DNA of 8,257 nt, from NCBI GenBank assembly GCA_003343805.1, contig QAKM01000011.1, forward strand, positions 1-8,257, read 5' to 3'. How positions within the stretch are numbered: position 1 is the first letter of the stretch; every line of letters starts with the position of its first letter. The DNA is from Bacillota bacterium. GTDB lineage: Bacteria > Bacillota > Clostridia > Christensenellales > Borkfalkiaceae. A program made the translations under genes and the position numbers. The notes under the pieces were generated by a model. That model ran no database searches and was not told the origin of the DNA. It was given only the letters and a program-made list of their open reading frames with translations. Positions 1-6,402 of the stretch are shown here, in pieces.

Positions 1-193
1 AATAAGAAAGTTTCACCTCAGGATCCAGTTTCTTAACTCCCCTGCCTGCAAGAATTCTTCCTGCCGGAATGAATTTTTTCTGCAGGATCAGCTCTGCCAC
101 TTCCTTATCGCCGCCGCTTACACACTCTGTGAGGTCGTGTCTCAGGTCTCCAAATACAGCCAAAGGACGTGGAATTGCAGGTGACAATTCCAC
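1..193 (-). CDS. Partial ribonucleotide reductase-like frame, N-terminal part, runs off left edge
   Basis: An open frame with no stop runs leftward out of the window; about 64 codons are visible from a possible GTG at 193. It contains VSGGDKEVAELI followed by KKFIPAGRILAGRG and ends in VKLSY. The FIPxGRI segment and the K-L-S-Y string just before an expected SNC resemble, from memory, the N-terminal domain of adenosylcobalamin-dependent (class II) ribonucleotide reductases, which make deoxynucleotides. The active-site cysteines would lie beyond the edge. There is no in-frame ATG. GTG at 193 has AAAAAGG only about two bases upstream, whereas TTG at 187 has AAGGA seven bases upstream. Both candidate starts lie inside a perfect hairpin, and the frame is continuous with the preceding gene's TAG at 212-214. 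The first 20 or so residues match nothing I recognise, so the gene could be a 5'-truncated remnant. Family call tentative, start unknown. Confidence 0.45.
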   Translation of the reverse strand, partial: MELSPAIPRPLAVFGDLRHDLTECVSGGDKEVAELILQKKFIPAGRILAGRGVKKLDPEVKLSY

Positions 194-200
194 GTCCTTT
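162..200. terminator. Perfect 15-bp hairpin with T tract on the plus side, downstream of the crotonase gene
   Basis: Arms 162-176 and 186-200 are perfectly complementary, with a 9-base loop. On the plus strand the right arm continues to give six T (198-203), a good intrinsic terminator for plus-strand transcription, but no plus-strand gene is seen to its left. On the minus strand, where it follows the crotonase stop by 11 bases, the tail is only TTT then GGC, which is weak. It may partly terminate the crotonase transcript or fold over the start of the next minus-strand frame. Confidence 0.6.
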
Positions 201-211
201 TTTCCACAGAG

Positions 212-1024
212 CTATCTGCCAGTAAATGCTGGTCTGCGCTTTTCCAAAAAGGCCTCTACCGCCTCTGCATGGTCGGCCGTCCGGGTCAGCCTGGCTGCTC
301 CCTCTACCTCCTCTGCCATCCCGTCATGCAGGCCGGCAAACAGCGTTCGGTTCAAGCTGCGCTTTATCTCCGCATAAGCCAGAGTGGGGCCATAGGCCAA
401 GCGGTGGGCCAGCATGGACACCTCCTCCGCCAATTTCTCGCTGCTCCAGGCGCTGGTGATGAGCCCCCACTGGGCAGCCTCCCGCCCAGTGAAGCGGCGC
501 CCCGTCATAAAGAGGTCAGCGGCGCGTGGGAAGCCGATCCGTACTGGTGCCATGACGGAAGCGCCCATGTCAGGTGCCAAAGCAATTCCTGAGAATGCAA
601 ATACCATCTTGGCGTTCTCTGCTGCCAATGAGAAGTCACAAGCCAGGGCCAGACTCATACCCCCGCCGGCAGCCGCCCCCTCGATCCAGGCAATGACCGG
701 CTTGGGGATCTCCCGCAGTGTGAGGACAACCTCGTTGAGCTTCCACATATTGAGGCGAGTGTCAGACTCCGGCTCACGCCCCTCCCGGTATGCATCTGCT
801 CGCTGCTTCATGGAGGTCACATCGCCTCCCGCACAAAATACCTCTCCGGCACCGCGCAAAATGATCACCCGTACCCGGGAGTCTTGCCAAACCTGCCGCA
901 ATGCTGCCGTCAGCGTCTCCGCCATGGGCATCGACAAGGCGTTTCTTTTCTCTGGATCGTTGAGAAGGACTGTAGCAATCCCCTCTTGCACGGTAACTTC
1001 TACCAGTCGTTTTTCCTTTTCCAT
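212..1024 (-). CDS. Crotonase-fold protein, enoyl-CoA hydratase/isomerase family (PaaG-like)
   Basis: A 270-residue protein, the normal length for a single-domain crotonase, acting in the cytoplasm on acyl-CoA thioesters. Oxyanion-hole and CoA-binding elements are visible as FCAGGD (63-68) and EGAAAGGG (115-122). The two glutamates used by classical enoyl-CoA hydratases (Glu144 and Glu164 in rat mitochondrial enzyme numbering) align by eye with Ser124 and Phe144. An aspartate, Asp152 in APDMGAS, instead sits where PaaG-type ring-oxepin/double-bond isomerases carry their catalytic Asp. The chemistry is therefore more likely double-bond or ring isomerisation than hydration; this is inference. 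The frame stays open up to an ATG at 1300, but the start at 1024 is chosen because AAAGGA lies six bases upstream, family homology begins there, and the upstream codons are intergenic. It is divergent from the flavin oxidoreductase operon and shares its control region. Confidence 0.88.
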   Translation of the reverse strand: MEKEKRLVEVTVQEGIATVLLNDPEKRNALSMPMAETLTAALRQVWQDSRVRVIILRGAGEVFCAGGDVTSMKQRADAYREGREPESDTRLNMWKLNEVVLTLREIPKPVIAWIEGAAAGGGMSLALACDFSLAAENAKMVFAFSGIALAPDMGASVMAPVRIGFPRAADLFMTGRRFTGREAAQWGLITSAWSSEKLAEEVSMLAHRLAYGPTLAYAEIKRSLNRTLFAGLHDGMAEEVEGAARLTRTADHAEAVEAFLEKRRPAFTGR

Positions 1025-1161
1025 ATGACATCCTTTCCCTTCCTCCGACGCGCAGAAGGGCCCTCTCCTGCCCGCCGCTCGAATTGCTGGGACGCTGCTT
1101 ACAATACTACTATAGATGGAAACCCTGCTCTTTTCATCGTAAAAAGCTACAAAATCGAAGT

Positions 1162-1183
1162 GGCAGGTACCTGCCGGCAGGTA
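1162..1183. promoter_or_regulatory. Nested palindromic operator candidate, three GGCAGG half-sites
   Basis: GGCAGGTACCTGCC (1162-1175) is a perfect 14-bp palindrome, and it overlaps the perfect 16-bp palindrome TACCTGCCGGCAGGTA (1168-1183). The result is three alternating copies of the same half-site back to back. Its place in the middle of a divergent promoter region suggests binding of a dimeric or multimeric repressor/activator. No regulator gene lies in the window, so the binding protein is unknown. Confidence 0.45.
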
Positions 1184-1251
1184 ACAGAAATTTTCACAGA
1201 GAACGCCAGTGGATAAAAGATACAATCTTGTCTGGAGTGGAACGGCTGTTT

Positions 1252-1261
1252 TTTGTACAAA
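1252..1261. promoter_or_regulatory. Short palindrome upstream of the operon promoter candidate
   Basis: TTTGTACAAA is a perfect 10-bp palindrome ending six bases before the candidate -35 box at 1268. It could be a regulator half-site pair, but a 10-bp AT-rich palindrome can also occur by chance. Confidence 0.2.
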
Positions 1262-1267
1262 GTCACG

Positions 1268-1296
1268 TTGCTGGATGCGGGGTCTGAACTTAAAAT
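1268..1296 (+). promoter_or_regulatory. Candidate sigma-70-type promoter of the plus-strand operon
   Basis: TTGCTG (1268-1273) and TAAAAT (1291-1296) are separated by exactly 17 bases. The -10 box matches TATAAT at five of six positions, while the -35 box keeps the TTG core. Transcription would start near 1303, leaving a leader of about 45 bases with the ribosome binding site at 1331-1338. This is the best pairing I found by eye between the nested palindrome and the first gene. Confidence 0.4.
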
Positions 1297-1347
1297 GCAA
1301 CCGTAAGTCTTATTAAAATAGTCGAAAATAAGGGGAGGTTTTTCGCT

Positions 1348-2319
1348 ATGATTCAGACAAAAATGACAGAGCTCCTTGGGATCCGTCATCCGATTATGCA
1401 GGGTGGCATGCAGCATCTGGGCACTCCGGAGCTGGCTTCTGCCGTATCCAATGCCGGCGGTTTGGGTACCATCAATGTTACGATTTATCCAGAGCTGGAA
1501 GACTTTCGAAGTGCTGTGCGCAAAATGAAGTCCCTGACTGATCAGCCCTTCGCCGTCAATGTCTCCATCCCTCCCGAAGTAAATCCCGGCGACAAAACCG
1601 GCGATTATCTGCGTATTTGTGCCGAAGAGGGTGTTGGAATTATTGAACTGGCCGGCGGTAATCCCACTCCCTTTGCCCCCATTATTAAGGGCTATGGCAT
1701 GAAACTCATCATTAAGATGGCCACCCTGAAACACGCGAAGAAGGCCCAGTCCGTAGGGGCTGACTTGGTCACCATTGTGGGATACGAGGTTGCTGGGCAC
1801 CCCGGGATGGGTGAGCTGAGCAGCTTTGTGCTGGCTGACCGTGTCTCTCATGAGCTGAACATTCCTGTCCTTCTGGGTGGCGGTGTGGCTGATGGCTATG
1901 GGCTGGCTGGCGCGCTGAGCCTGGGCTGCGCCGGTGTTGTCATGGGGACACGGTTTGTGGCCAGCACCGAGACCGTCATCAGCCAAGCACACAAGCAGTG
2001 GATCGTAGACCACAATGAGGGAGACACCATTACCTGCCAGCGCAGCATCCGCAACATGGTACGCGTAGCCAACACCGCCAGCGCCCAGGCTTGCTTGGAG
2101 CTGGAACGCCAGGGAGCCACCCTGCAGGAGCTGATGGCCGTTATCTCCGGGCGGCACAGCAAGGATGCTTATCAGAGCGGTGAAGTGGAGAAGGGCCTCT
2201 TCCCAGTGGGACAGACCATCGGCCTGATTCATGACATTAAACCTTGCAAGGACATCATTGAAGAAATCATGGCACAGGCGGAGGCGCAGATCTCCAGGGT
2301 CCACGCCATGGTGAAATAA
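1348..2319 (+). CDS. FMN-dependent oxidoreductase, nitronate monooxygenase / FabK-like family
   Basis: A 323-residue TIM-barrel flavoprotein of the 2-nitropropane dioxygenase family, which includes nitronate monooxygenases and the enoyl-ACP reductase FabK. The N-terminus carries GIRHPIMQGGM (11-21), and GGLGTIN (37-43) follows in the first barrel strands. The active-site loop GYEVAGHPG (145-153) places His151 at the family's conserved histidine; relatives usually read EAGGH here, so EVAGH is a small variation. The phosphate-binding end is LGGGVADG (176-183) and GVVMGTRFVAS (196-206), standard for FMN binding. The start has AGGGGAGG nine bases upstream. It leads an operon with an acyl-CoA dehydrogenase, a CoA-transferase and a permease, so it may act on an enoyl- or nitro-substituted acyl-CoA rather than simple nitroalkanes; this is inference. 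Family certain, substrate unknown. Confidence 0.88.
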   Translation: MIQTKMTELLGIRHPIMQGGMQHLGTPELASAVSNAGGLGTINVTIYPELEDFRSAVRKMKSLTDQPFAVNVSIPPEVNPGDKTGDYLRICAEEGVGIIELAGGNPTPFAPIIKGYGMKLIIKMATLKHAKKAQSVGADLVTIVGYEVAGHPGMGELSSFVLADRVSHELNIPVLLGGGVADGYGLAGALSLGCAGVVMGTRFVASTETVISQAHKQWIVDHNEGDTITCQRSIRNMVRVANTASAQACLELERQGATLQELMAVISGRHSKDAYQSGEVEKGLFPVGQTIGLIHDIKPCKDIIEEIMAQAEAQISRVHAMVK

Positions 2320-2368
2320 CCAATCCTATGGAAATGGAAGCAGATTTGGAAAAGGAGAAAAGAGACCA

Positions 2369-3520
2369 ATGCGCGGACTGATTAAAATGGACCAGCAACA
2401 GCAAGAGCTGGTCACCATGGTGCGTAATTTTATGAATAGGGAGATCAAGCCCCACATCCGTGAATTTGAAGAGGCGGGGGGCTATCCCGACCATCTGGTC
2501 CAAATGGGTAAGGATATGGGGCTTACCGTCATGCAGGTGCCGGAGCGGTATGGCGGCCTGGAGCTGAGCACCACCACTACGGCTATGATGCTGGAGGAGG
2601 GGGCCAAGGTCGAGAGCACCTATATCTCTATGTTTAACATCACCAATATGGGCGCCAAAATTGTCATGTTTGCCGGAAGCGAGGCCCAGAAGGAGTATTA
2701 CGCCGGCATTCTGGCAGACGGCGGCATGTCCTCCTTCTGCTTAACGGAGCCTGGCGCCGGCTCTGATGCGGCCTCCGTCCGCACCACTGCCGTCCGTAAA
2801 GGTGACAAGTATATCATCAATGGAAATAAAATGTTTATCACTAACGCCTCCATTGCGGATGTGTTCCTTGTTGTGGCCTCCACTGACCTGAGCAAGGGGT
2901 ACAAGGGGCTTGCCACCTTTATTGTGGAGCGCAACCGCCCCGGTGTCGCAGTGGGGAAAAAAGAGGACAAGCTGGGGATGCGTCTCTCCATTACAGCAGA
3001 AGTGGCTTTCCAGGACGTAGAAATCCCTGTTGAAAACCTGGTAGGCACCGAGGAGACCGGTTTTGTCAATGCCATGAAGGTGCTGGAGCTCTCCCGCCCT
3101 CTGGTGGCCGCCTCCTCCGTGGGATCGTCTCAGCAGGCCATCGACCTGGCTGTCAAGTACTCCCAGGAGCGGGTACAGTTTGGTCAGCCCATCTGCAAAT
3201 TTGAGGCAATCCAGATGATGCTTGCCGATATGCAAATGCGTACTAGTGCAGCTCGGGCTCTGGTTTACAATGCCTGCGCCCTGATCGACGCCGGCCTCCC
3301 CTGTTCCAAGGAGGCCGCCATGGCGAAGTGCTACGCTGCGGATGCCTACCAGAAAAATGCCACTGATGCGGTGCAGATTATGGGTGGCTATGGTGTAATG
3401 AAGGAATATATGGCGGAAAAGCTTTATCGGGACTCCAAAATCACTCAAATCGTGGAGGGCACCAACCAGATTCAGCGGATGGTTATCGCCAAGCAGATGA
3501 TCCGGGAAAACAAGATTTAA
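2369..3520 (+). CDS. Acyl-CoA dehydrogenase, short/medium-chain type
   Basis: A 383-residue FAD enzyme, full length for the family. It catalyses alpha,beta-dehydrogenation of an acyl-CoA (or, in some anaerobes, enoyl-CoA reduction) with electron-transfer flavoprotein as partner; no etf genes are in the window. Signature 1 is CLTEPGAGSDAAS (124-136), lining the flavin. Signature 2 starts at Gln336 in QIMGGYG and ends at Asp355. Glu363 in VEGTNQIQR is the expected catalytic base, at the position used by butyryl- and medium-chain enzymes. AAGGAG (2352-2357) lies 11 bases before this ATG, slightly long; an in-frame ATG at 2387 has no closer site. It follows the flavin oxidoreductase after 49 bases and precedes the CoA-transferase by 18, consistent with one transcript. 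Chain-length preference cannot be judged from sequence alone. Confidence 0.93.
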   Translation: MRGLIKMDQQQQELVTMVRNFMNREIKPHIREFEEAGGYPDHLVQMGKDMGLTVMQVPERYGGLELSTTTTAMMLEEGAKVESTYISMFNITNMGAKIVMFAGSEAQKEYYAGILADGGMSSFCLTEPGAGSDAASVRTTAVRKGDKYIINGNKMFITNASIADVFLVVASTDLSKGYKGLATFIVERNRPGVAVGKKEDKLGMRLSITAEVAFQDVEIPVENLVGTEETGFVNAMKVLELSRPLVAASSVGSSQQAIDLAVKYSQERVQFGQPICKFEAIQMMLADMQMRTSAARALVYNACALIDAGLPCSKEAAMAKCYAADAYQKNATDAVQIMGGYGVMKEYMAEKLYRDSKITQIVEGTNQIQRMVIAKQMIRENKI

Positions 3521-3538
3521 GGCGAAAGGTGGAGCGGT

Positions 3539-4759
3539 ATGAGAGCATTGGAAGGAATCCGCGTTGTGGAATTGGCCACCTATGTGGCGGCCCCCAGTGG
3601 AGGGCGCGTTTTAGCCGACTGGGGGGCAGAGGTCATCAAGGTGGAAAGTCCCAAAATGGACATCTGGCGCAACTACGGCAAAACCTTTAACGGTCCCGCC
3701 AATGACGACGAAAACCCCATCTTTGATGTGCCCAACGCAAACAAGAAAAATATCTGTTTGGATTTGAAGGTCCCGGAGAGTATGGAAGCCCTCCACAGGC
3801 TGTTGGCCACCGCCGACGTATTCATCACCAACAACCGTCCAAAGCCCTTAAAGCGCATGGGGCTGGATTACCAGAGCCTGAAAGCGAAGCATCCTCGGCT
3901 GATTTGCGGATATGTCACAGGCTACGGCGAGGAAGGCCCGGAGGCCGACAGTCCCGGCTTTGATACCGTGGCCTACTGGGCTAAGAGCGGCTTCATGGCC
4001 GACATGCGTATCAATAATCCCGGTTCCTATCCGATTTATGCCCCGGGCGGCGTGGGAGACAACAGCTGCGGGACCATGCTGGCTGGCGGCATCTGTGCAG
4101 CTCTTTATGCCCGTGATCGCACCGGGAAGGGCGACAAAGTCTCTGTCTCACTCTTCGGCCTTGCAACTTGGGTCATGAGCTTGATGAACACCTCCGTGCA
4201 GCCTCCCTATAACTACCAATACCCGAAAACCCGTTTTGAAGGACGTCCCATTACCTTGCCCTACGAGTGTGGTGACGGGGAATGGATCATGATCAACATT
4301 ATGGAGTGGGAGCGGTACCGCGATGCTTTCTGCGAGGCCATGGAGATTCCTGAGGTAGCGTCGGACCCCCGCTTCCAGACCTCTGCCGGAGTCGGCAAGT
4401 TGGAAAATCGCGGGCCTCTTATTCAGATTCTAGAAGAGAAATTCCGTAGTAAATCCTCTGACTACTGGGATGAACGACTGACTAAGGCCGATATCGTCCA
4501 CAGTCGTCTGGCCCACTTCCGGGATGCCGTAGTCAGTGAGCAGGCCAAGGCGAATCACTATGTAGAACATATCACCTGTCCCAGCGGGCAGGACTACTGG
4601 TTGGCCAGGCCCTGCGTCGCGCTGGAAGAGGGCGGACTACCGCCCTACGAATTGGCTCATGCCCTGGGCCAGGATTCCCGGGAAATTCTGAGCCAGCTGG
4701 GCTATACCCCGGAGGAGATCAATGCTTTGGCAGAAAAGGGGGCGATCAAGGTCAAGTAA
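3539..4759 (+). CDS. Family III CoA-transferase (CaiB/BaiF), FldA/HadA-like
   Basis: A 406-residue CoA-transferase that would move CoA from an acyl-CoA donor to a free carboxylic acid through a covalent aspartyl intermediate. The N-terminal GIRVVELATYVAAP (6-19) and DWGAEVIKVESP (27-38) are the family's CoA-binding start. Asp142 in SPGFDTVAYWAKSG (138-151) is the expected catalytic aspartate. VPNANKKNICLDLK (64-77) and MGLDYQSLKAKHP (107-119) closely recall, from memory, phenyllactate CoA-transferase FldA and 2-hydroxyisocaproate CoA-transferase HadA of clostridial Stickland fermentation. The dehydratase that usually accompanies those enzymes is absent here. AAAGGTGGAG precedes the ATG. Gene order (dehydrogenase before, permease after) suggests it activates the acid brought in by the permease. 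Substrate pair unknown. Confidence 0.9.
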   Translation: MRALEGIRVVELATYVAAPSGGRVLADWGAEVIKVESPKMDIWRNYGKTFNGPANDDENPIFDVPNANKKNICLDLKVPESMEALHRLLATADVFITNNRPKPLKRMGLDYQSLKAKHPRLICGYVTGYGEEGPEADSPGFDTVAYWAKSGFMADMRINNPGSYPIYAPGGVGDNSCGTMLAGGICAALYARDRTGKGDKVSVSLFGLATWVMSLMNTSVQPPYNYQYPKTRFEGRPITLPYECGDGEWIMINIMEWERYRDAFCEAMEIPEVASDPRFQTSAGVGKLENRGPLIQILEEKFRSKSSDYWDERLTKADIVHSRLAHFRDAVVSEQAKANHYVEHITCPSGQDYWLARPCVALEEGGLPPYELAHALGQDSREILSQLGYTPEEINALAEKGAIKVK

Positions 4760-4861
4760 GCCTATATGGGTCCTGCCGCTGTGTGGAGCACTCCTGGCTG
4801 GCCATTCCCGGCAGGGCTACAGCCCGGTACCGTCTTCAGAAAGATTTGAGGAGGGAAAACT
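4760..4861. other. 102-bp gap inside the operon with inverted repeats
   Basis: The gap between the CoA-transferase and permease holds CCTGCCG (4772-4778) and its complement CGGCAGG (4809-4815), 30 bases apart, plus a small GGAG/CTCC hairpin between them. No T tract follows, so a terminator is unlikely. The strong ribosome binding site GAGGAGGG (4848-4855) sits six bases before the permease GTG. The hexamers match the half-site of the palindrome at 1162-1183, which may be coincidence. Confidence 0.3.
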
Positions 4862-6196
4862 GTGAATCCTGAAGTACTAAGCCTGATTGGTATCCTGATT
4901 GCGACCGCATTTTTTATCTTCGCCATTTTCAGAGGATACCACGTTACAGTGGTAAGCATCATCGCAGCCGCAATTATAGCGCTCTTCTCGGGCGTAAACA
5001 TCATGACCGCCCTGACGGACTCCTACATGCCGCGGTTTGCCGGTGCCTACTCCAGCTATTTTCTGATGTTCTTCTTCAGCGCCCTGTTCGCCAAGTCCTT
5101 GGGCGATGTGGGTGCAGCCCAGTCGATCGCTTTTGCCATGGTACGGTTGGCGCGAAAGTTCAAAGGCCACGAAAAGCTGGCCGGCGTGCTGTGTCTGGCC
5201 GTCATACAAGCTGTCTTCAGTTATGGCGGAATCAGCGTGTTTGTCGTGACCTTTACCGTTTTGTACATCGCCAAAGACCTGTTCCAGGAGCTGGATATTC
5301 CTTGGCATCTCTACACCTGCGGTGCAATCGGCTCATCTACCTTTACGGTCGCCATGCTGCCTGGCTCCCCGCAGCTGACCAATCTGGTACCCATGGAGTT
5401 CTTCGGCACTGATGCCATGGCGGCGCCTGTGCTGGGCTGTATCTGCGCTGTTTTCTGTTTGACTTTGTGCGTCTCCTGGGTGGTTTTCCAGCTTAAAAGG
5501 GCTGAAAAGAGCGGCGAGGGCTTCGAACCTACCGGCACCGCCCTCCTCCAGTCCTGGGACAAGAGCAAGGACGTGCAGAGATACGATCTGCCCCTGCTCA
5601 AGTGCCTGTTCCCCTCTATCGTGTTGTTCTTCGTGCTCAATATCGTCAAGGCTCCTGCTGTGGTTTCCCTGGCCTGCGCAACCGCAGTGTCCTATCTGAT
5701 TTTCGAGCCGAAAAAGATTCTCACTCACCTGAAAGAGGGAGCTTTGACCGCCGTACAAAATACCAATACTGCTCTGGTTGCTCTGGCCTCTGCCACTGGC
5801 TTCGGCGGTGTGGTGGCTTCTGTGTCCGGCTTCGACTTCATCATCAATGCCCTGGACAAAATCCCTGGCCCTCCGGTGGTGCAGGTCATCATAGCCATTA
5901 ACGTAGCGGCCGGCTTCAGCGCCTCTTCTTCCACTGGACAGCGGCTTGCCCTGGAATTGCTAGGCGACCGGTTCATGAACCTCGGGATTCCGCTTCCCGC
6001 CCTGCATCGGCTGTGTGCCATGTCCTCCGTGGGTCTGGATACCCTGCCTCACAGCTCTGCTCTGGCCAATACCTACGCGATGTGTAAGCTGAGATATCAG
6101 GATGCCTACATTAATAACTTTATGATCTCTGTCGTCTTCACCCTGCTGACAGCCATTTTCGGAGGAATTCTAATCACTCTGGGATTAACTTTCTGA
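4862..6196 (+). CDS. GntP-superfamily organic acid permease
   Basis: A 444-residue, strongly hydrophobic inner-membrane protein with about 11-13 predicted helices, judged by eye from stretches near 5-23, 28-44, 60-80, 106-136, 148-165, 185-210, 245-282, 305-322, 337-355 and 418-440. A polar loop lies near 212-242. The C-terminal block LHRLCAMSSVGLDTLPHSSA (381-400) with the following RYQDAY matches the HR...DTLPH signature of the gluconate:proton symporter (GntP) superfamily, which also carries 3-hydroxybutyrate and other small carboxylates. FSYGGISVFVVTF (119-131) is another superfamily-like segment. The start is GTG, supported by GAGGAGGG six bases upstream. As the last gene of the operon, after a CoA-transferase, it likely imports, or exchanges with a product, the acid handled by the cluster. 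Substrate unassigned. Confidence 0.85.
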   Translation: MNPEVLSLIGILIATAFFIFAIFRGYHVTVVSIIAAAIIALFSGVNIMTALTDSYMPRFAGAYSSYFLMFFFSALFAKSLGDVGAAQSIAFAMVRLARKFKGHEKLAGVLCLAVIQAVFSYGGISVFVVTFTVLYIAKDLFQELDIPWHLYTCGAIGSSTFTVAMLPGSPQLTNLVPMEFFGTDAMAAPVLGCICAVFCLTLCVSWVVFQLKRAEKSGEGFEPTGTALLQSWDKSKDVQRYDLPLLKCLFPSIVLFFVLNIVKAPAVVSLACATAVSYLIFEPKKILTHLKEGALTAVQNTNTALVALASATGFGGVVASVSGFDFIINALDKIPGPPVVQVIIAINVAAGFSASSSTGQRLALELLGDRFMNLGIPLPALHRLCAMSSVGLDTLPHSSALANTYAMCKLRYQDAYINNFMISVVFTLLTAIFGGILITLGLTF

Positions 6197-6207
6197 GGAA
6201 TCAATGG

Positions 6208-6246
6208 AAAAGGGAGATGCGTTATAAAGACGCATCTCCCTTTTTT
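6208..6246 (+). terminator. Intrinsic terminator of the plus-strand operon
   Basis: GGGAGATGCGT (6212-6222) pairs perfectly with 6230-6240 around a 7-base loop; the flanking AAAA and T tract (six T, 6241-6246) extend the stem to 15 pairs. It starts 11 bases after the permease stop. Confidence 0.93.
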
Positions 6247-6326
6247 AATTAGGGATTCAAACAGGAAACGGTGTCTTGCTTCCCGGGCGACTCCGTAAAC
6301 CCAACTTTCGGCCACGTCATAAAATA

Positions 6327-6369
6327 ACAAGCAGAGGTCTGGCTCTTTTCAGGCCAGACCTCTGCTTGT
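6327..6369 (-). terminator. Intrinsic terminator of the minus-strand hydratase gene
   Basis: Arms 6327-6343 and 6353-6369 form a perfect 17-bp stem with a 9-base loop. Read on the minus strand the stem is followed by TATTTTATG, a T-rich tail. It lies about 34 bases beyond the hydratase stop and faces the terminator at 6208-6246. The 80 bases between the two hold no supported feature. Confidence 0.8.
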
Positions 6370-6402
6370 ATCCCGTCTCCTGCTCTTCTTCGGAGCTTGG
6401 GC

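Larger units (their letters stand above)
1025..1347. promoter_or_regulatory. Divergent intergenic control region
   Basis: This 323-bp stretch separates two divergently transcribed genes and contains no supported gene. It holds AAAGGA (1031-1036) and a farther GGAGGAAGG (minus strand, 1038-1046) ahead of the crotonase, a nested GGCAGG/CCTGCC palindrome (1162-1183), a 10-bp palindrome TTTGTACAAA (1252-1261), a candidate plus-strand promoter (1268-1296) and the ribosome binding site AGGGGAGG (1331-1338) ahead of the oxidoreductase. On the minus strand TATAGT (1109-1114) could be a -10 box for the crotonase, but I see no convincing -35 box at the right distance. Confidence 0.6.

Noticed and set aside
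414..1028. Plus-strand open frame of 204 codons opposite the crotonase
   Set aside because: Low-complexity Ser/Arg/Pro-rich translation, no motif, fully overlaps the well-supported crotonase gene.
1025..1300. Upstream extension of the crotonase to an ATG at 1300
   Set aside because: The extra residues match nothing in the family, cover the divergent control region, and the ATG at 1024 has a good ribosome binding site.
1147..2304. Long minus-strand open frame of 385 codons opposite the flavin oxidoreductase
   Set aside because: It lies antisense to a gene with clear family motifs, shows no recognisable domain, and is explained by the codon bias of the real gene.
6247..6402. Possible small gene or RNA between the convergent operons
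   Set aside because: The only structure is the minus-strand terminator hairpin; short open frames there lack ribosome binding sites and recognisable sequence.
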